A stretch of DNA of 63,075 nt from the NCBI GenBank assembly GCA_945877125.1, contig CAMCQT010000011.1, forward strand, positions 1-63,075. The letters run 5' to 3'. The DNA comes from Candidatus Brevifilum fermentans. Its GTDB lineage: Bacteria; Chloroflexota; Anaerolineae; Anaerolineales; Villigracilaceae. Position numbers and translations under genes: made by a program. Shown here one piece after another: positions 43,007-51,249 of this stretch; position 1 is the stretch's first letter, and each line of letters begins with the position of its first letter. The notes beneath the pieces were generated by a model. That model did no database searches, had not been told where the DNA came from, and was given only the letters and a program-made list of their open reading frames with translations.

Positions 43007-43464
43007 TAAAGTGACATTGCTATTGGGAGGGGGATGTCAAGTATCAAATTTTAATTGGCTATTTTCTACCTGCGGAATGGGAATTTCCCCGTTTTTCGCT
43101 TTACCGCCTTCAGGTCAGAGTTTTGCCATGAACCTCCTTTTCATTCCTCAAAAAATTACCAAATAAAGCTGAAAATCTAGTAATAATTAATATCAGACCA
43201 GTTCGAGTTTGCAATTTTGAAAGTTTTTATTAGTTTACTTATCAGAAATGAAAAAACTAGTGTCGAATGTCACTAATTTACGATTATTTTTACCAACAAA
43301 GGAAGATATATTTCGCTTATTGATAAATAGTTGTTAAGCAGTTAAAAAAATGCAGTATGGGTTCCCCCCGTCCCCTGACTTCGCGGAATGTTTCACCATG
43401 ACGCTTCTATGCAGGGTTTCCCGAAACTTTCGGAATCTGGATTTCCAAATTTCTAATCTGATAA
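43007..43464. other. Gene-free AT-rich stretch upstream of the multicopper oxidase
   Basis: No open frame with codon-like composition, no repeat family seen elsewhere in the window, and no clear promoter. Its low GC content differs from both sides and may belong to the inserted segment. Confidence 0.5.
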
Positions 43465-43596
43465 CTCACCTTACGCAGTGTCGTTCTGAACGAAGCGACA
43501 CTTGCGCCGCACGCCAGTGCAGGTGAGAACCTCTACGATTGTTTCAGAGACCCCTCGCTACCGCTCAGGGAATCACGCTTAAGTGCGTAAGGTGAG
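43465..43596. mobile_element. 132-bp MITE-like element
   Basis: Perfect 13-bp terminal inverted repeats CTCACCTTACGCA (43465-43477) and TGCGTAAGGTGAG (43584-43596). Inside is GTCGTTCTGAACGAAGCGAC, itself a hairpin of a kind common in bacterial repeats. No coding capacity; no clear target duplication. Confidence 0.75.
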
Positions 43597-43605
43597 CTGA
43601 TAAAT

Positions 43606-43643
43606 AAAAGTTGGATTCTTGCATAAGCAAGAATCCAACTTTT
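43606..43643. terminator. Hairpin terminator after the 80-residue gene
   Basis: AAAAGTTGGATTCTTGC pairs with GCAAGAATCCAACTTTT (17-bp arms), with a T-run on either strand. Its paired changes relative to 40556-40593 show that the stem is kept. Confidence 0.8.
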
Positions 43644-43677
43644 TATCCTTTATCCTTCATCCTTCATCCTTTATCCT

Positions 43678-43920
43678 TTATCCCTTCAACGGCGGCGCAT
43701 CCTTGTCATAGACAAAGACCTGCACATCCACCCCATCATCATTCAACATATCCATCGCGGGCATGAACGTGGCGTCTTTAATCTTTTGCATATCGTCCGC
43801 AGGCGCATAGACCGAAAGCCGCGCCTCCTCATCGGACATCTTCGCAGATTTAATTTCCGCGCTTGCACTCGCGACTTTGATAAGGTCAATCATTTTTTGG
43901 ATGGCATCATCAATGGTCAT
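43678..43920 (-). CDS. Small unknown protein, 80 residues
   Basis: Starts at the ATG at 43920, with AGGAG seven bases upstream: MTIDDAIQKMIDLIKVASAS, then AEIKSAKMSDEEARLSVYAP and a C-terminal VDVQVFVYDKDAPPLKG. It is acidic, soluble, alpha/beta by pattern. I do not recognise the family. A partial second copy lies 3 kb away (40619-40767), with the multicopper oxidase between, which suggests local duplication. A palindrome at 43961 lies just upstream and mutS2 follows on the same strand further up. Confidence 0.75.
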   Translation of the reverse strand: MTIDDAIQKMIDLIKVASASAEIKSAKMSDEEARLSVYAPADDMQKIKDATFMPAMDMLNDDGVDVQVFVYDKDAPPLKG

Positions 43921-43960
43921 GATAGGCTCCTGTTTGAGTTTTGAAATTAAACCGCAAGTC

Positions 43961-43983
43961 GTCACGCTGCAAGCGTGACCTAC
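43961..43983. repeat. GTCACGCTGCAAGCGTGAC palindrome
   Basis: Perfect 8-bp arms with the CTAC tail, between mutS2 and the 80-residue gene; ends two bases before the mutS2 stop region. Confidence 0.85.
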
Positions 43984-43986
43984 CCG

Positions 43987-46407
43987 CTATCCGCTCTTCA
44001 TCTTCGCAACCGTCACGCCCTCGCCGCCTTCGGTGCTTCCGCCTTCTTCAAACGTGCCGACGTACTCATGCCCGCGCAGCGCCTCGCGCACCGCCTGCCT
44101 CAGCCGCCCCGTCCCCTTGCCGTGGATGATCCGCACAAAAGGCAAGCCCGAGAGAAACGCCTGCTCCAAATATCTTTCCATTTTATCCAGCGCATCATCT
44201 GCCATCAGCCCGCGCAGATCCACTTCCATACCCGGAGAAGACGATTGGCGATGGACGACGGACGATGATTGGTTTGCTGCGGTCTTCGGTCTATCGTCCA
44301 CGGTCTGCTTGTCAGATTTCCGCACCAGATCAGATAACCTCGCCCGCACCCGCAGCGTCCCGATTTGGATTTCCGCATCAGACTCGCCTAAAGCTGTTAC
44401 CAACCCCTCAGCATTTAACGACCTGACAGTTACCCGCTCGCCCAACCTCAGTGACTGATTACCATTCGCTGAGAACTGTTCACTCTTTCGTTCAACGGGC
44501 TGCTCCACCTTCTCTTCCATCTTATCCATTTTTTCTTCAATGGCTTTGATGGCTTGCAAAGGCTGGCTGGCTTTCTTAAGTTGAGACTTCAACGAATCAA
44601 TGTTGCGTTTTATGACCGCAACTTCCAATTCACCTTCGGCGCGGGCTTTGGCAATTGTGTCGCGGCGTTCGTCTTCAATTTTCTCAAGACGCTTTTCGAG
44701 TTCGCGAGTCTGCGCTTCCAGTTTGGCGCGCGCCTTCTCCAACTTCTCGCGCTCGCGTGACGTGCGGTTGCGTTCCTTGCGGATGTCGTCCAGCAATTTA
44801 TCAGCCCGCAGATCCAGCGGATTAATTTCCGCCCGGGCATCGTCAATGATGGATTGCGGAAGACCGAGTTTCTGCGCGATCAACAAGGCGTTGGATCTGC
44901 CCGGGAGTCCCAGAGTCAGCTTGTAGGTAGGGCGAAGCGTTTTGATATCAAATTCCAAAGAAGCATTGACCACGCCATCCGTGCCATGCGCGAAAGTTTT
45001 AAGTTCAGGATAATGCGTGGCGACCAAAGTCATCGCGCCTGACGCAAGCAAGTGACTGAGGATCGCGCGCGCAATAGCCGCGCCTTCCTGCGGGTCTGTG
45101 CCTGAGCCAAGCTCATCGAAGATGACCAGCGAGCGGCTGTCCATTTTTTTCAAGATACGGATGATATTTGTGATGTGACCGCTGAACGTGGAAAGCGACT
45201 GCTCGATGGATTGCTCGTCGCCAATATCGGCCCAGACCGAATGGAAGCACGGCAGTTCCGATCCGCTTTGCGCGGGGATGTGAAATCCGCTTTGCGCCAT
45301 AACCACCAGCAAGCCAACCGTTTTAAGCGAAACCGTTTTGCCGCCAGTATTGGGACCGGTGATGACAATGGCTTGCGTGCCGGGCGCGGGATCAATGTCA
45401 ATCGGGACGACATTGTTGGGGTCGAGGAGCGGGTGGCGGGCATCGATGAGTTTTAAGGTTGGAAGGTTGGAAGGTTGGAAGGTTGAGGGTTTTGAACCTG
45501 CAACTTTCGAACCTGCAACCTTCAACTCACGGAGCATCGGCTCGCTCGCGTGTAACTCTTCGGCATATTTTGCTTTTGCAAATGCAAGGTCAAGCACCGC
45601 GAGATTTTCCACGCCGTATTTTAATTCGTTCGCGTGCTCGCCTACTTGCGAGGAAACCTCCGCAAGGATGCGGCGTTCTTCGTCTCGTTCGGAAAGTTGT
45701 AATTCGCGGATTTGATTATTCGCTTCCACGACCGGCAGCGGCTCAATAAATAAAGTTGCGCCGCTGGAAGATTGATCGTGGATGATGGCTTTGATTTTGC
45801 CCTTGAACTCTGAGCGCAGGGGAATCACATAGCGTCCGTCGCGCTGGGTGACAATCGGTTCTTGCAGCATCGAAACGGTTTTTGTGTCGGTTACATATTT
45901 TTGCAGGCGGCTCATCAAGCGGTCTTGCGACACACGCAGACTGCGGCGAATCTCGCCAAGTTTGAGAGATGCCGAATCTAAAATCTCACCGCGGTCTGAA
46001 AGGATGCGTGAGATGGCGTCCACGAGACCGTGGCTATCGGGCAAGCCGAGCGCAACCTGTGTCAGGCGCGGATATTCTTCGGTGCGCTTTTCAAAGGCTT
46101 TCTTGAGTTCGCGGCACGAGATCAACGTGGATTTAATATCGAGCAGTGCATGAGGGTCGAGCACACCGCTGCGCGCGGCCAGGTCAACTTGCGGACGGAT
46201 GTCGTGCGCGCCGCCGATTCCTGTGCTTTGCATCGCAAGCAGTTTGCGCGCTTCGGTGGTCTCTGCGATGCGGGCCAGCGCCAGGTCGTACGAGGAGGTC
46301 GGTTCGAGTGCGCGCGCCAGATCCATCGAAGCAGAGAAATCACAGAAGCCTGCGAGACGGTCGAGTATTTTTGGGTATTCGAGAACGTTGAGTGTCTTGC
46401 TATCCAT
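43987..46407 (-). CDS. mutS2: MutS2 (endonuclease/ribosome-rescue ATPase with Smr domain)
   Basis: 806 residues from the ATG at 46407 (MDSKTLNVLEYPKILDRLAG), with TATAAT nine bases upstream and no ribosome binding site, so leaderless. The ATPase has GPNTGGKTVSLKTVG (Walker A) and VIFDELGSGTDPQEGAAIA (Walker B), followed by a coiled coil (EREKLEKARAKLEAQTRELE) and a C-terminal Smr domain (MEVDLRGLMADDALDKMERY, IIHGKGTGRLRQAVRE). MutS2 limits recombination and, in Bacillus, splits collided ribosomes. Two repeat-like stretches are read in frame: VAGSKVAGSKPSTFQPSNLP (about 293-318) and SSSVVHRQSSSPG (about 697-720). Confidence 0.97.
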   Translation of the reverse strand: MDSKTLNVLEYPKILDRLAGFCDFSASMDLARALEPTSSYDLALARIAETTEARKLLAMQSTGIGGAHDIRPQVDLAARSGVLDPHALLDIKSTLISCRELKKAFEKRTEEYPRLTQVALGLPDSHGLVDAISRILSDRGEILDSASLKLGEIRRSLRVSQDRLMSRLQKYVTDTKTVSMLQEPIVTQRDGRYVIPLRSEFKGKIKAIIHDQSSSGATLFIEPLPVVEANNQIRELQLSERDEERRILAEVSSQVGEHANELKYGVENLAVLDLAFAKAKYAEELHASEPMLRELKVAGSKVAGSKPSTFQPSNLPTLKLIDARHPLLDPNNVVPIDIDPAPGTQAIVITGPNTGGKTVSLKTVGLLVVMAQSGFHIPAQSGSELPCFHSVWADIGDEQSIEQSLSTFSGHITNIIRILKKMDSRSLVIFDELGSGTDPQEGAAIARAILSHLLASGAMTLVATHYPELKTFAHGTDGVVNASLEFDIKTLRPTYKLTLGLPGRSNALLIAQKLGLPQSIIDDARAEINPLDLRADKLLDDIRKERNRTSREREKLEKARAKLEAQTRELEKRLEKIEDERRDTIAKARAEGELEVAVIKRNIDSLKSQLKKASQPLQAIKAIEEKMDKMEEKVEQPVERKSEQFSANGNQSLRLGERVTVRSLNAEGLVTALGESDAEIQIGTLRVRARLSDLVRKSDKQTVDDRPKTAANQSSSVVHRQSSSPGMEVDLRGLMADDALDKMERYLEQAFLSGLPFVRIIHGKGTGRLRQAVREALRGHEYVGTFEEGGSTEGGEGVTVAKMKSG
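44247..44315. repeat. GACGGACGATGATTGG / GTCTATCGTCCACGG repeat inside mutS2
   Basis: Short units around CGATGGACGACGGACGATGA and CGGTCTATCGTCCACGGTC form a loose palindrome. A similar GGTCTACAGTCTGCGGTC stretch lies in the glycosyltransferase at 51768. It encodes a Ser/Gln-rich linker before the Smr domain. Confidence 0.6.
45453..45528. repeat. GGTTGGAAGGTTGGAAGG repeat inside mutS2
   Basis: GGTTGGAAGG in tandem, followed by the near complement AACCTGCAACCTTC. The same building blocks form 58259-58372 upstream of the ABC exporter. It encodes KVAGSKVAGSKPSTFQPSN in frame between conserved MutS2 domains. Confidence 0.75.
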
Positions 46408-46416
46408 AGTGAGTGA

Positions 46417-46424
46417 ATTATACT
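46417..46424. promoter_or_regulatory. Overlapping divergent -10 elements (mutS2 and SDR)
   Basis: ATTATACT: the minus strand reads TATAAT nine bases before the mutS2 ATG, and the plus strand reads TATACT 82 bases before the SDR start. The two -10 boxes overlap, so the promoters would compete. Confidence 0.45.
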
Positions 46425-46505
46425 TTGGAGTCAGACAGCTTGCTGTCTGAGCATACGAGCGGCACCCACAGGGCAGTGAGCCGCTCAACTCCAGAGGAGA
46501 TGAAC

Positions 46506-47279
46506 ATGAAACTAAAAAACAAGGTTGCCATTATCACAGGCGGAACGAGCGGGATCGGGGAAGCCACGGCGTTGCTATTTGCCGAAGAAGGCGCAAATCT
46601 CATCGTGACAGGCAGACGATCAGCGTTGGGAAAAGCTGTCGAAGCAGAATGCAGAAAAAGGGGCGTCCGTTGCGTGTTTGTGGAGGCAGATCACACAAAG
46701 CTGGAAGACTGTCAAAGAGTGGTGGAAGTCGCGCTTAAGGAATTCGATCAGATCGATATTTTGTTTAACAACGCCGGCATTGTCACCAAAGGGACAGCGG
46801 ATACGACATCCGAAGAAGTTTGGCAGGACACGTTGAATATTAACGTGACGGCGGTCTGGCACATGTGCAAGCTGGTCATCCCGCAGATGAAGAAACAAGG
46901 CAAGGGCGTGATCGTGAACAACGCGTCAGATTGGGCAGTGGTGGCGGGGAAGAATGCGTTCCCGTACATCATGAGCAAAGGCGCGGTGGGCTTGATGACG
47001 AAGGCAATGGCGATTGATTACGCCCGCGAGGGAATCCGCGTGAATGCTGTTTGCCCCGGCGACACTTTTGTGGATCGTTGGATAGAGAAGGGATATTTTG
47101 AAGGCTCTGACCCCGTGACAGTGGAAGAAGCGATCAAGGAATCCAGCGAATATATTCCGATGGGCAGGTTTGGAAAACCTGAAGAGATCGCCAATGCAGT
47201 TTTATTTTTAGCTTCAGATGATTCAACATTTGTGACGGGTCATTTGCTTTTGGTGGATGGCGGAAATACGGCGCAATAA
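46506..47279 (+). CDS. Short-chain dehydrogenase/reductase
   Basis: 257 residues from the ATG at 46506 with GAGGAGA upstream; longer frames overlap the mutS2 promoter and are rejected. AIITGGTSGIGEATALLFAE is the cofactor-binding TGxxxGIG motif, LFNNAGIV the NNAG motif, and VVNNASDWAVVAGKNAFPYI then MSKGAVG give the Ser-Tyr-Lys triad; the C-terminus FVTGHLLLVDGGNTAQ is typical. It oxidises or reduces an unknown alcohol/ketone; NAD(P) choice is not certain. No operon partner is visible. Confidence 0.94.
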   Translation: MKLKNKVAIITGGTSGIGEATALLFAEEGANLIVTGRRSALGKAVEAECRKRGVRCVFVEADHTKLEDCQRVVEVALKEFDQIDILFNNAGIVTKGTADTTSEEVWQDTLNINVTAVWHMCKLVIPQMKKQGKGVIVNNASDWAVVAGKNAFPYIMSKGAVGLMTKAMAIDYAREGIRVNAVCPGDTFVDRWIEKGYFEGSDPVTVEEAIKESSEYIPMGRFGKPEEIANAVLFLASDDSTFVTGHLLLVDGGNTAQ

Positions 47280-47296
47280 ATGCATGAAATTGCAAC

Positions 47297-47323
47297 TTGA
47301 TTCTAGAAATTAATCGTTATAAT
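47297..47323 (+). promoter_or_regulatory. Putative promoter of the Flp pilin gene
   Basis: TTGATT (47297-47302), 15 bases, TATAAT (47318-47323). The leader of about 35 bases carries a strong AAGGAGG. Confidence 0.5.
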
Positions 47324-47365
47324 AGAGGATAGTTATCAAATATGCAAAGAAAGGAGGTAAACCAC

Positions 47366-47521
47366 ATGTTGTTCTCTCCGAAAGAAAAAGGGCAAGGTCT
47401 GGTTGAGTACGCGCTCATTCTTGTTTTAGTAGCCATCGTTGTTATCGCTGCGCTTATGATACTTGGACCCGTCATCGGTAATGTATTTAGTAAGGTTAAT
47501 ACAAGTTTATCCAGTGTCTAA
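47366..47521 (+). CDS. Flp/Fap-type pilin, 51 residues
   Basis: Short gene with AAGGAGG eight bases upstream. The product MLFSPKEKGQGLVEYALILV, then LVAIVVIAALMILGPVIGNV and FSKVNTSLSSV, has the class-III (Flp) prepilin pattern: short basic leader ending in Gly, conserved GLVEYALIL start of the mature helix with Glu at position 5, and a hydrophobic helix. The prepilin peptidase site is after KG-Q or the G before LVEY. No tad assembly genes are nearby, so it would use a remote system. A strong terminator follows directly. Confidence 0.9.
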   Translation: MLFSPKEKGQGLVEYALILVLVAIVVIAALMILGPVIGNVFSKVNTSLSSV

Positions 47522-47556
47522 AAATGCTGGGTAAGAAATAAAGAAAGTGTATGTGT

Positions 47557-47586
47557 GGGCGGTCTGTTGTAAACAACAGACCGCCC
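47557..47586 (+). terminator. Intrinsic terminator of the Flp pilin gene
   Basis: GGGCGGTCTGTTG and CAACAGACCGCCC (13-bp perfect stem) with loop TAAA, followed by TTAT. Confidence 0.85.
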
Positions 47587-47641
47587 TTATAATTAAGAGC
47601 AATTACTTTGATCCAGAAACCCGCTTGAATAGAGGATTTAT

Positions 47642-48298
47642 ATGATCGTCGCATCAGACTTAATGGGTACATTAACCACCGGCTCGCCGTTTTTGGGACT
47701 GGTCGATTGGGTAAAACACAACCAGAGCAAATTCCGCGCCAGGCTTTATATGGCCGCCATCACGCCATCGTATTTGCTTGCAAAAAACGGTCTAATTGAC
47801 TGGCAAGCCTGGGGACAAAAATTAATGGTGGACAGCCTGTCCTACATCAAGGATGCGGATCCAGAAATATTAAGCCATGCTTCTGAATGGGTCGTGGAAC
47901 ATAACTTTTGGAGAAAGCGCCGCGTGGACGTGGTTGCACGGCTCATCAAGCACCGTGAGCAGGGCGCGAAAGTTTACATTGCAAGCAGTGTGGTCGAACC
48001 ATTCATCGAGCCGTTTGCAAAACGCATCGGCGCGCAGACCATCGGCACGCCGGTTGAAATTGTGAATGGACGCGTAAGAATGGTCGGCGCTTTGATGGCG
48101 AATGAAAAAAAGATCGAGCAGGTCTTAAGTCGGCTGGGCGTAGACCGTGTGGACATGGCCTACGGCGACACGATTATGGATGTTCCCCTGCTTGAACATG
48201 CCGACCATGCCGTGGCGGTATATCCCGATGCAAAATTAAAAGCAATTGCACTCCAGCGCGGCTGGGAAATTATTGGAGATACGCCAAAGATCGGGTAG
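47642..48298 (+). CDS. HAD-superfamily phosphatase (PSP-like)
   Basis: 218 residues. Motif I is ASDLMGTLTTG, with the usual second Asp replaced by Met-Gly (DLMGT), motif II is IASSVV, and motif IV is YGDTIMDVPLLEHADHAVAV. The shape is that of the phosphoserine-phosphatase-like group with a helical cap (about 15-100). The second Asp of DxD is missing (position is Met), which may lower phosphatase action or point to another activity. Substrate unknown. AGAGGA precedes the ATG. Its own terminator follows. Confidence 0.85.
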   Translation: MIVASDLMGTLTTGSPFLGLVDWVKHNQSKFRARLYMAAITPSYLLAKNGLIDWQAWGQKLMVDSLSYIKDADPEILSHASEWVVEHNFWRKRRVDVVARLIKHREQGAKVYIASSVVEPFIEPFAKRIGAQTIGTPVEIVNGRVRMVGALMANEKKIEQVLSRLGVDRVDMAYGDTIMDVPLLEHADHAVAVYPDAKLKAIALQRGWEIIGDTPKIG

Positions 48299-48323
48299 CC
48301 GCGAGTTAAAAATAGAAAGCACA

Positions 48324-48354
48324 AAAACAGACCGCAATATTCACGGTCTGTTTT
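48324..48354 (+). terminator. Intrinsic terminator of the HAD gene
   Basis: AAAACAGACCG and CGGTCTGTTTT, loop of nine bases, then T-run. Confidence 0.85.
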
Positions 48355-48419
48355 TTATAACACGCCGGAGTGTATAATCTTATTATCCGTTTCATTTATT
48401 AACAAGAGTGAGGTAAACC

Positions 48420-49619
48420 ATGACATTCCAACTTGTCTACTATTCCCAACAAGACCCGAAGTGGAAACAAGATATTCTCGGCTTTGGCGACGCAAGCGAC
48501 ACCATCGGCTATGTGGGCTGTGCGCTGACAAGTGCAGCCATGCTGATCAGCGGGCATGGTTTTATCGAAACGCCCAAGACCCTTAACAAAAAACTGCAAA
48601 ACGTGAACGGTTTTGCCAGCGCGGGTATTCGCTGGGGCTCGGTCAGTCAAATTTATCCCCAGATCAACATGAAAAGTTTTATCTCCTGCGCCAGCACAGA
48701 TGCGCCGCTCGCACAAATTGACGCATCCATTGCGGCGGGTCAGCCTGTGATCGTGATGGTGGACAGCACGCCCGCAACCGGCTTGCAGACACACTGGGTG
48801 GTGCTTTATGCAAAAGAAGGCGACGATTATTTAATGCTCGACCCGTGGCCCTATCAAACTGATGTCAACAAAAAAACATATCTCATGCCGCGCTACAGTC
48901 AGGGCAAGCCGCTCAAGCGTTCGATCATGCATGTGATTATTTATGAAGCATTCAAAGCCAGCGGAGGAATCTCTCAGCCCGCATCCCCGCCCACAAATGC
49001 GGATCAAACTCCGCCGGTAGCTGTTCCTGTTTCAACCAGCGGATTCTCAGCCCGAGTCAAAGCAGATGTCGCCTGGGGACTGAATATCCGCTTGAGCATT
49101 GACACCTCCAGTTCAAGCAATATTATTATCTCTGTGCCTGCCGGAACCTTGCTCAACGTGATCGGCGCGGATGATTATGCAAAAATTGGCGGTGTGAATC
49201 AATGGGTGCGCGTGAGCGACAACAAAGGGCACGAAGGCTTTGCCGCCGCGTGGTATTTGGAAAAAACTCAAACGGCTGCCCCTGCCATTGAAACCGTATC
49301 AACTCCAAAGTCAACAGAGGAAGCACCCGTGGTCACATCCAAGCCCATACCGTATCAAATGGTCGTCGTAGTCAAATCAAGGGTTGGAAAATTTGGCGCA
49401 AAAATATATGAAACCGAATCTGTTAAATCGCACATTGTAGCCACCGAAAAAATGCGCGCCAAACTTAACGTGATCGAAGATGCAAGCAAAGCCAGACCCA
49501 AAATTGGCAAGGCGGGCAAGTGGCTGAATGTGCAAAACAAGGATGGCAAAAAGGGATTTGTGAATGCCGAGTTGGTGGCACTGGCGGAAGAAATGGTAAT
49601 AACGCGCGCCCGCTTTTGA
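48420..49619 (+). CDS. C39-like peptidase domain protein with two SH3b domains
   Basis: 399 residues. Residues 1-180 match the C39-like peptidase family: YYSQQDPKWKQDIL, YVGCALTSAAMLISG (active Cys), THWVVLYAKEGDDYLMLDPW (His and Asp). A proline-rich linker leads to an SH3b domain (about 215-280: VAWGLNIRLSIDTSSSSNII ... GFAAAWYLEK) and a second SH3-like domain (about 320-390). No signal peptide at the N-terminus. Such proteins bind or cut peptides in the cell wall. GAGG sits seven bases before the ATG; a TATAAT is at 48373-48378. Confidence 0.85.
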   Translation: MTFQLVYYSQQDPKWKQDILGFGDASDTIGYVGCALTSAAMLISGHGFIETPKTLNKKLQNVNGFASAGIRWGSVSQIYPQINMKSFISCASTDAPLAQIDASIAAGQPVIVMVDSTPATGLQTHWVVLYAKEGDDYLMLDPWPYQTDVNKKTYLMPRYSQGKPLKRSIMHVIIYEAFKASGGISQPASPPTNADQTPPVAVPVSTSGFSARVKADVAWGLNIRLSIDTSSSSNIIISVPAGTLLNVIGADDYAKIGGVNQWVRVSDNKGHEGFAAAWYLEKTQTAAPAIETVSTPKSTEEAPVVTSKPIPYQMVVVVKSRVGKFGAKIYETESVKSHIVATEKMRAKLNVIEDASKARPKIGKAGKWLNVQNKDGKKGFVNAELVALAEEMVITRARF

Positions 49620-49667
49620 AGCACACTGCTAATTGGTATTGCTTCACTGATTATCTACCCCACCTAG

Positions 49668-50054
49668 CCACTGGTTTGGCTTGAGCAAGTTTTAGCATAT
49701 CAGGGAATTATTCCACCTTTGTTCGTACTGCCACTCAACTCAGTGATCTTTTTGGCTCTCCTGCGTTATCGGGAACAAAAGGCGTGGCTGTTGCTCTTGA
49801 TGGCAGCCATGCCACAACGCGTGCTGTATGACCAGATGGTTCTGCTGCTGGTTGCGAATAATCTGCGCGAGATGCTGATCCTGATTCTCTGCTCGTGGAT
49901 TTCACTGCCAGTATTATTGATATTCGGCGGCTGGTTCAACCTCCCGCGCGGGTGGCAATTATGGATTTTGCTAACACTCTATCTGCCTGCCCTGGTGATA
50001 TTCCTCGCGCCAGCGTTGGGTGGTTGGATAAAAAAATGGAGAGTTGGCAAGTGA
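49668..50054 (+). pseudogene. C-terminal fragment of a membrane glycosyltransferase-like protein
   Basis: The frame opens after a TAG at 49665 and reads PLVWLEQVLAYQGIIPPLFV onward with three hydrophobic segments, ending WIKKWRVGK. The first usable start is a TTG at 49719 without a clear ribosome binding site. The protein resembles the end of polytopic GT-C or DUF2029-type proteins, and no N-terminal part is present. It is probably a remnant; it overlaps the next gene by 19 bases. Confidence 0.55.
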
Positions 50055-51238
50055 AACGCTGGAGATGGAAACGCGAGTGGCTTCTTTGCCTGTCCATTTT
50101 CATAACCCTGCGCCTGATCGCCTCGGTTATCGGTTATATGATCGCATCCGGTCCAGAACCAGAACCATTGTCCAGCGGTCCGATCAACATCGCGTCTGAG
50201 ACTCTTTTACACCATGATCGATTTTCCAATCTATACGTCAACGTCTGGAAGCACTGGGATACTGACTGGTATCTCAAGATCGCGGCGTTCGGCTATGATC
50301 CCACTGATGGAACGGTTTCGTATTTGCCACTTTACCCCTGGCTGGTTGGCAAGCTAGGCTCCCTGACCGGAAACTTTTTGCTCTCTGCTTTGCTCATTTC
50401 GAATTTTGCCGCGTTGGCGGTTTTTATCCTTTTTTATGAAGTTGCCCTCATCGAAGGGTTGACCTCCGAACAGGCTGGATTCGCGGTCTTGTCCCTGGCT
50501 TTGTTCCCCTCAGCCTTTTTCTTTTTCGCCGCCTACACAGACGCCCTCTTTCTAGCCTTTGCCTTGGGCGCATGGCTGGCAGCCCGTCGGAGACTCTGGC
50601 TTCTGGCTGGTGTGCTGGGCGGATTCGCTACCCTCACCCGCCTGCAAGGCAGTTTGCTAATGCCCGTACTAGGTTTGCTATGGTTGACGGATGTGGCTGG
50701 TTTCCGCCTGCTCGAACCGGGGACATGGCGCAAGTTGCTGACTTTTCTGCGTACCCCAACATGGCTGGCGACCCTGATTCCGGGATTGGTTTTTTTCGGC
50801 TGGAATCTATACCTGAAAGCGGCAAACCTGGGAAACGTTACTGAGATGCTCGCGACCCACTGGGGCATCCGCACCGTCCCGCCGTGGACTGGGATCGGCT
50901 TGTTCCTCACCCGCTTGTTTAACACGTCACGGGTTTTTGTCGATTACATTGACTTGGGAACGCTGGTTTTCATCCTCATCCTGCTCGGCTTTGGTCTACG
51001 TCGCCTTGACCCGGTCCTGTCACTCTATGCCTGGTTGAATCTTGCCCTGTTCTTCATGCGTGGAACTCCACCCCACTTGTTGGATAGTTTCAGCCGTTAC
51101 ATGCTGGCGGTCTTCCCGGCATTTCTGATCATGGCTAAAATCCCAAGCCGTGCAGCGCGTGTGACCTTGTGGACGATATCTTTCCTTTTGCAAATCTTTT
51201 TGTTGATGGGCTTCCTGGACTGGCGATGGGTTGCATGA
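50036..51238 (+). CDS. PIG-V-like mannosyltransferase (GT-C fold membrane protein)
   Basis: 400 residues from the ATG at 50036. About nine membrane helices. The first periplasmic loop has WKHWDTDWYLKIAAFGY, the HWDxxWYxxIAxxGY motif of PIG-V-type mannosyltransferases, with the catalytic acidic residues. YLPLYPWLV follows, then FFFFAAYTDALFLAFALGAW, which matches the family too. Bacterial members transfer mannose or a related sugar from a lipid carrier. The longer frame from 49895 runs through the remnant upstream and is rejected. A weak GGTGG lies upstream. It is convergent with the glycosyltransferase operon. Confidence 0.85.
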   Translation: MESWQVKRWRWKREWLLCLSIFITLRLIASVIGYMIASGPEPEPLSSGPINIASETLLHHDRFSNLYVNVWKHWDTDWYLKIAAFGYDPTDGTVSYLPLYPWLVGKLGSLTGNFLLSALLISNFAALAVFILFYEVALIEGLTSEQAGFAVLSLALFPSAFFFFAAYTDALFLAFALGAWLAARRRLWLLAGVLGGFATLTRLQGSLLMPVLGLLWLTDVAGFRLLEPGTWRKLLTFLRTPTWLATLIPGLVFFGWNLYLKAANLGNVTEMLATHWGIRTVPPWTGIGLFLTRLFNTSRVFVDYIDLGTLVFILILLGFGLRRLDPVLSLYAWLNLALFFMRGTPPHLLDSFSRYMLAVFPAFLIMAKIPSRAARVTLWTISFLLQIFLLMGFLDWRWVA

Positions 51239-51249
51239 TTTTTACGCGT

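Noticed and set aside
49895-50035. N-terminal extension of the PIG-V-like protein
   Set aside because: It overlaps a membrane-protein fragment in another frame and has no hydrophobic or conserved content; start at 50036 fits the family.
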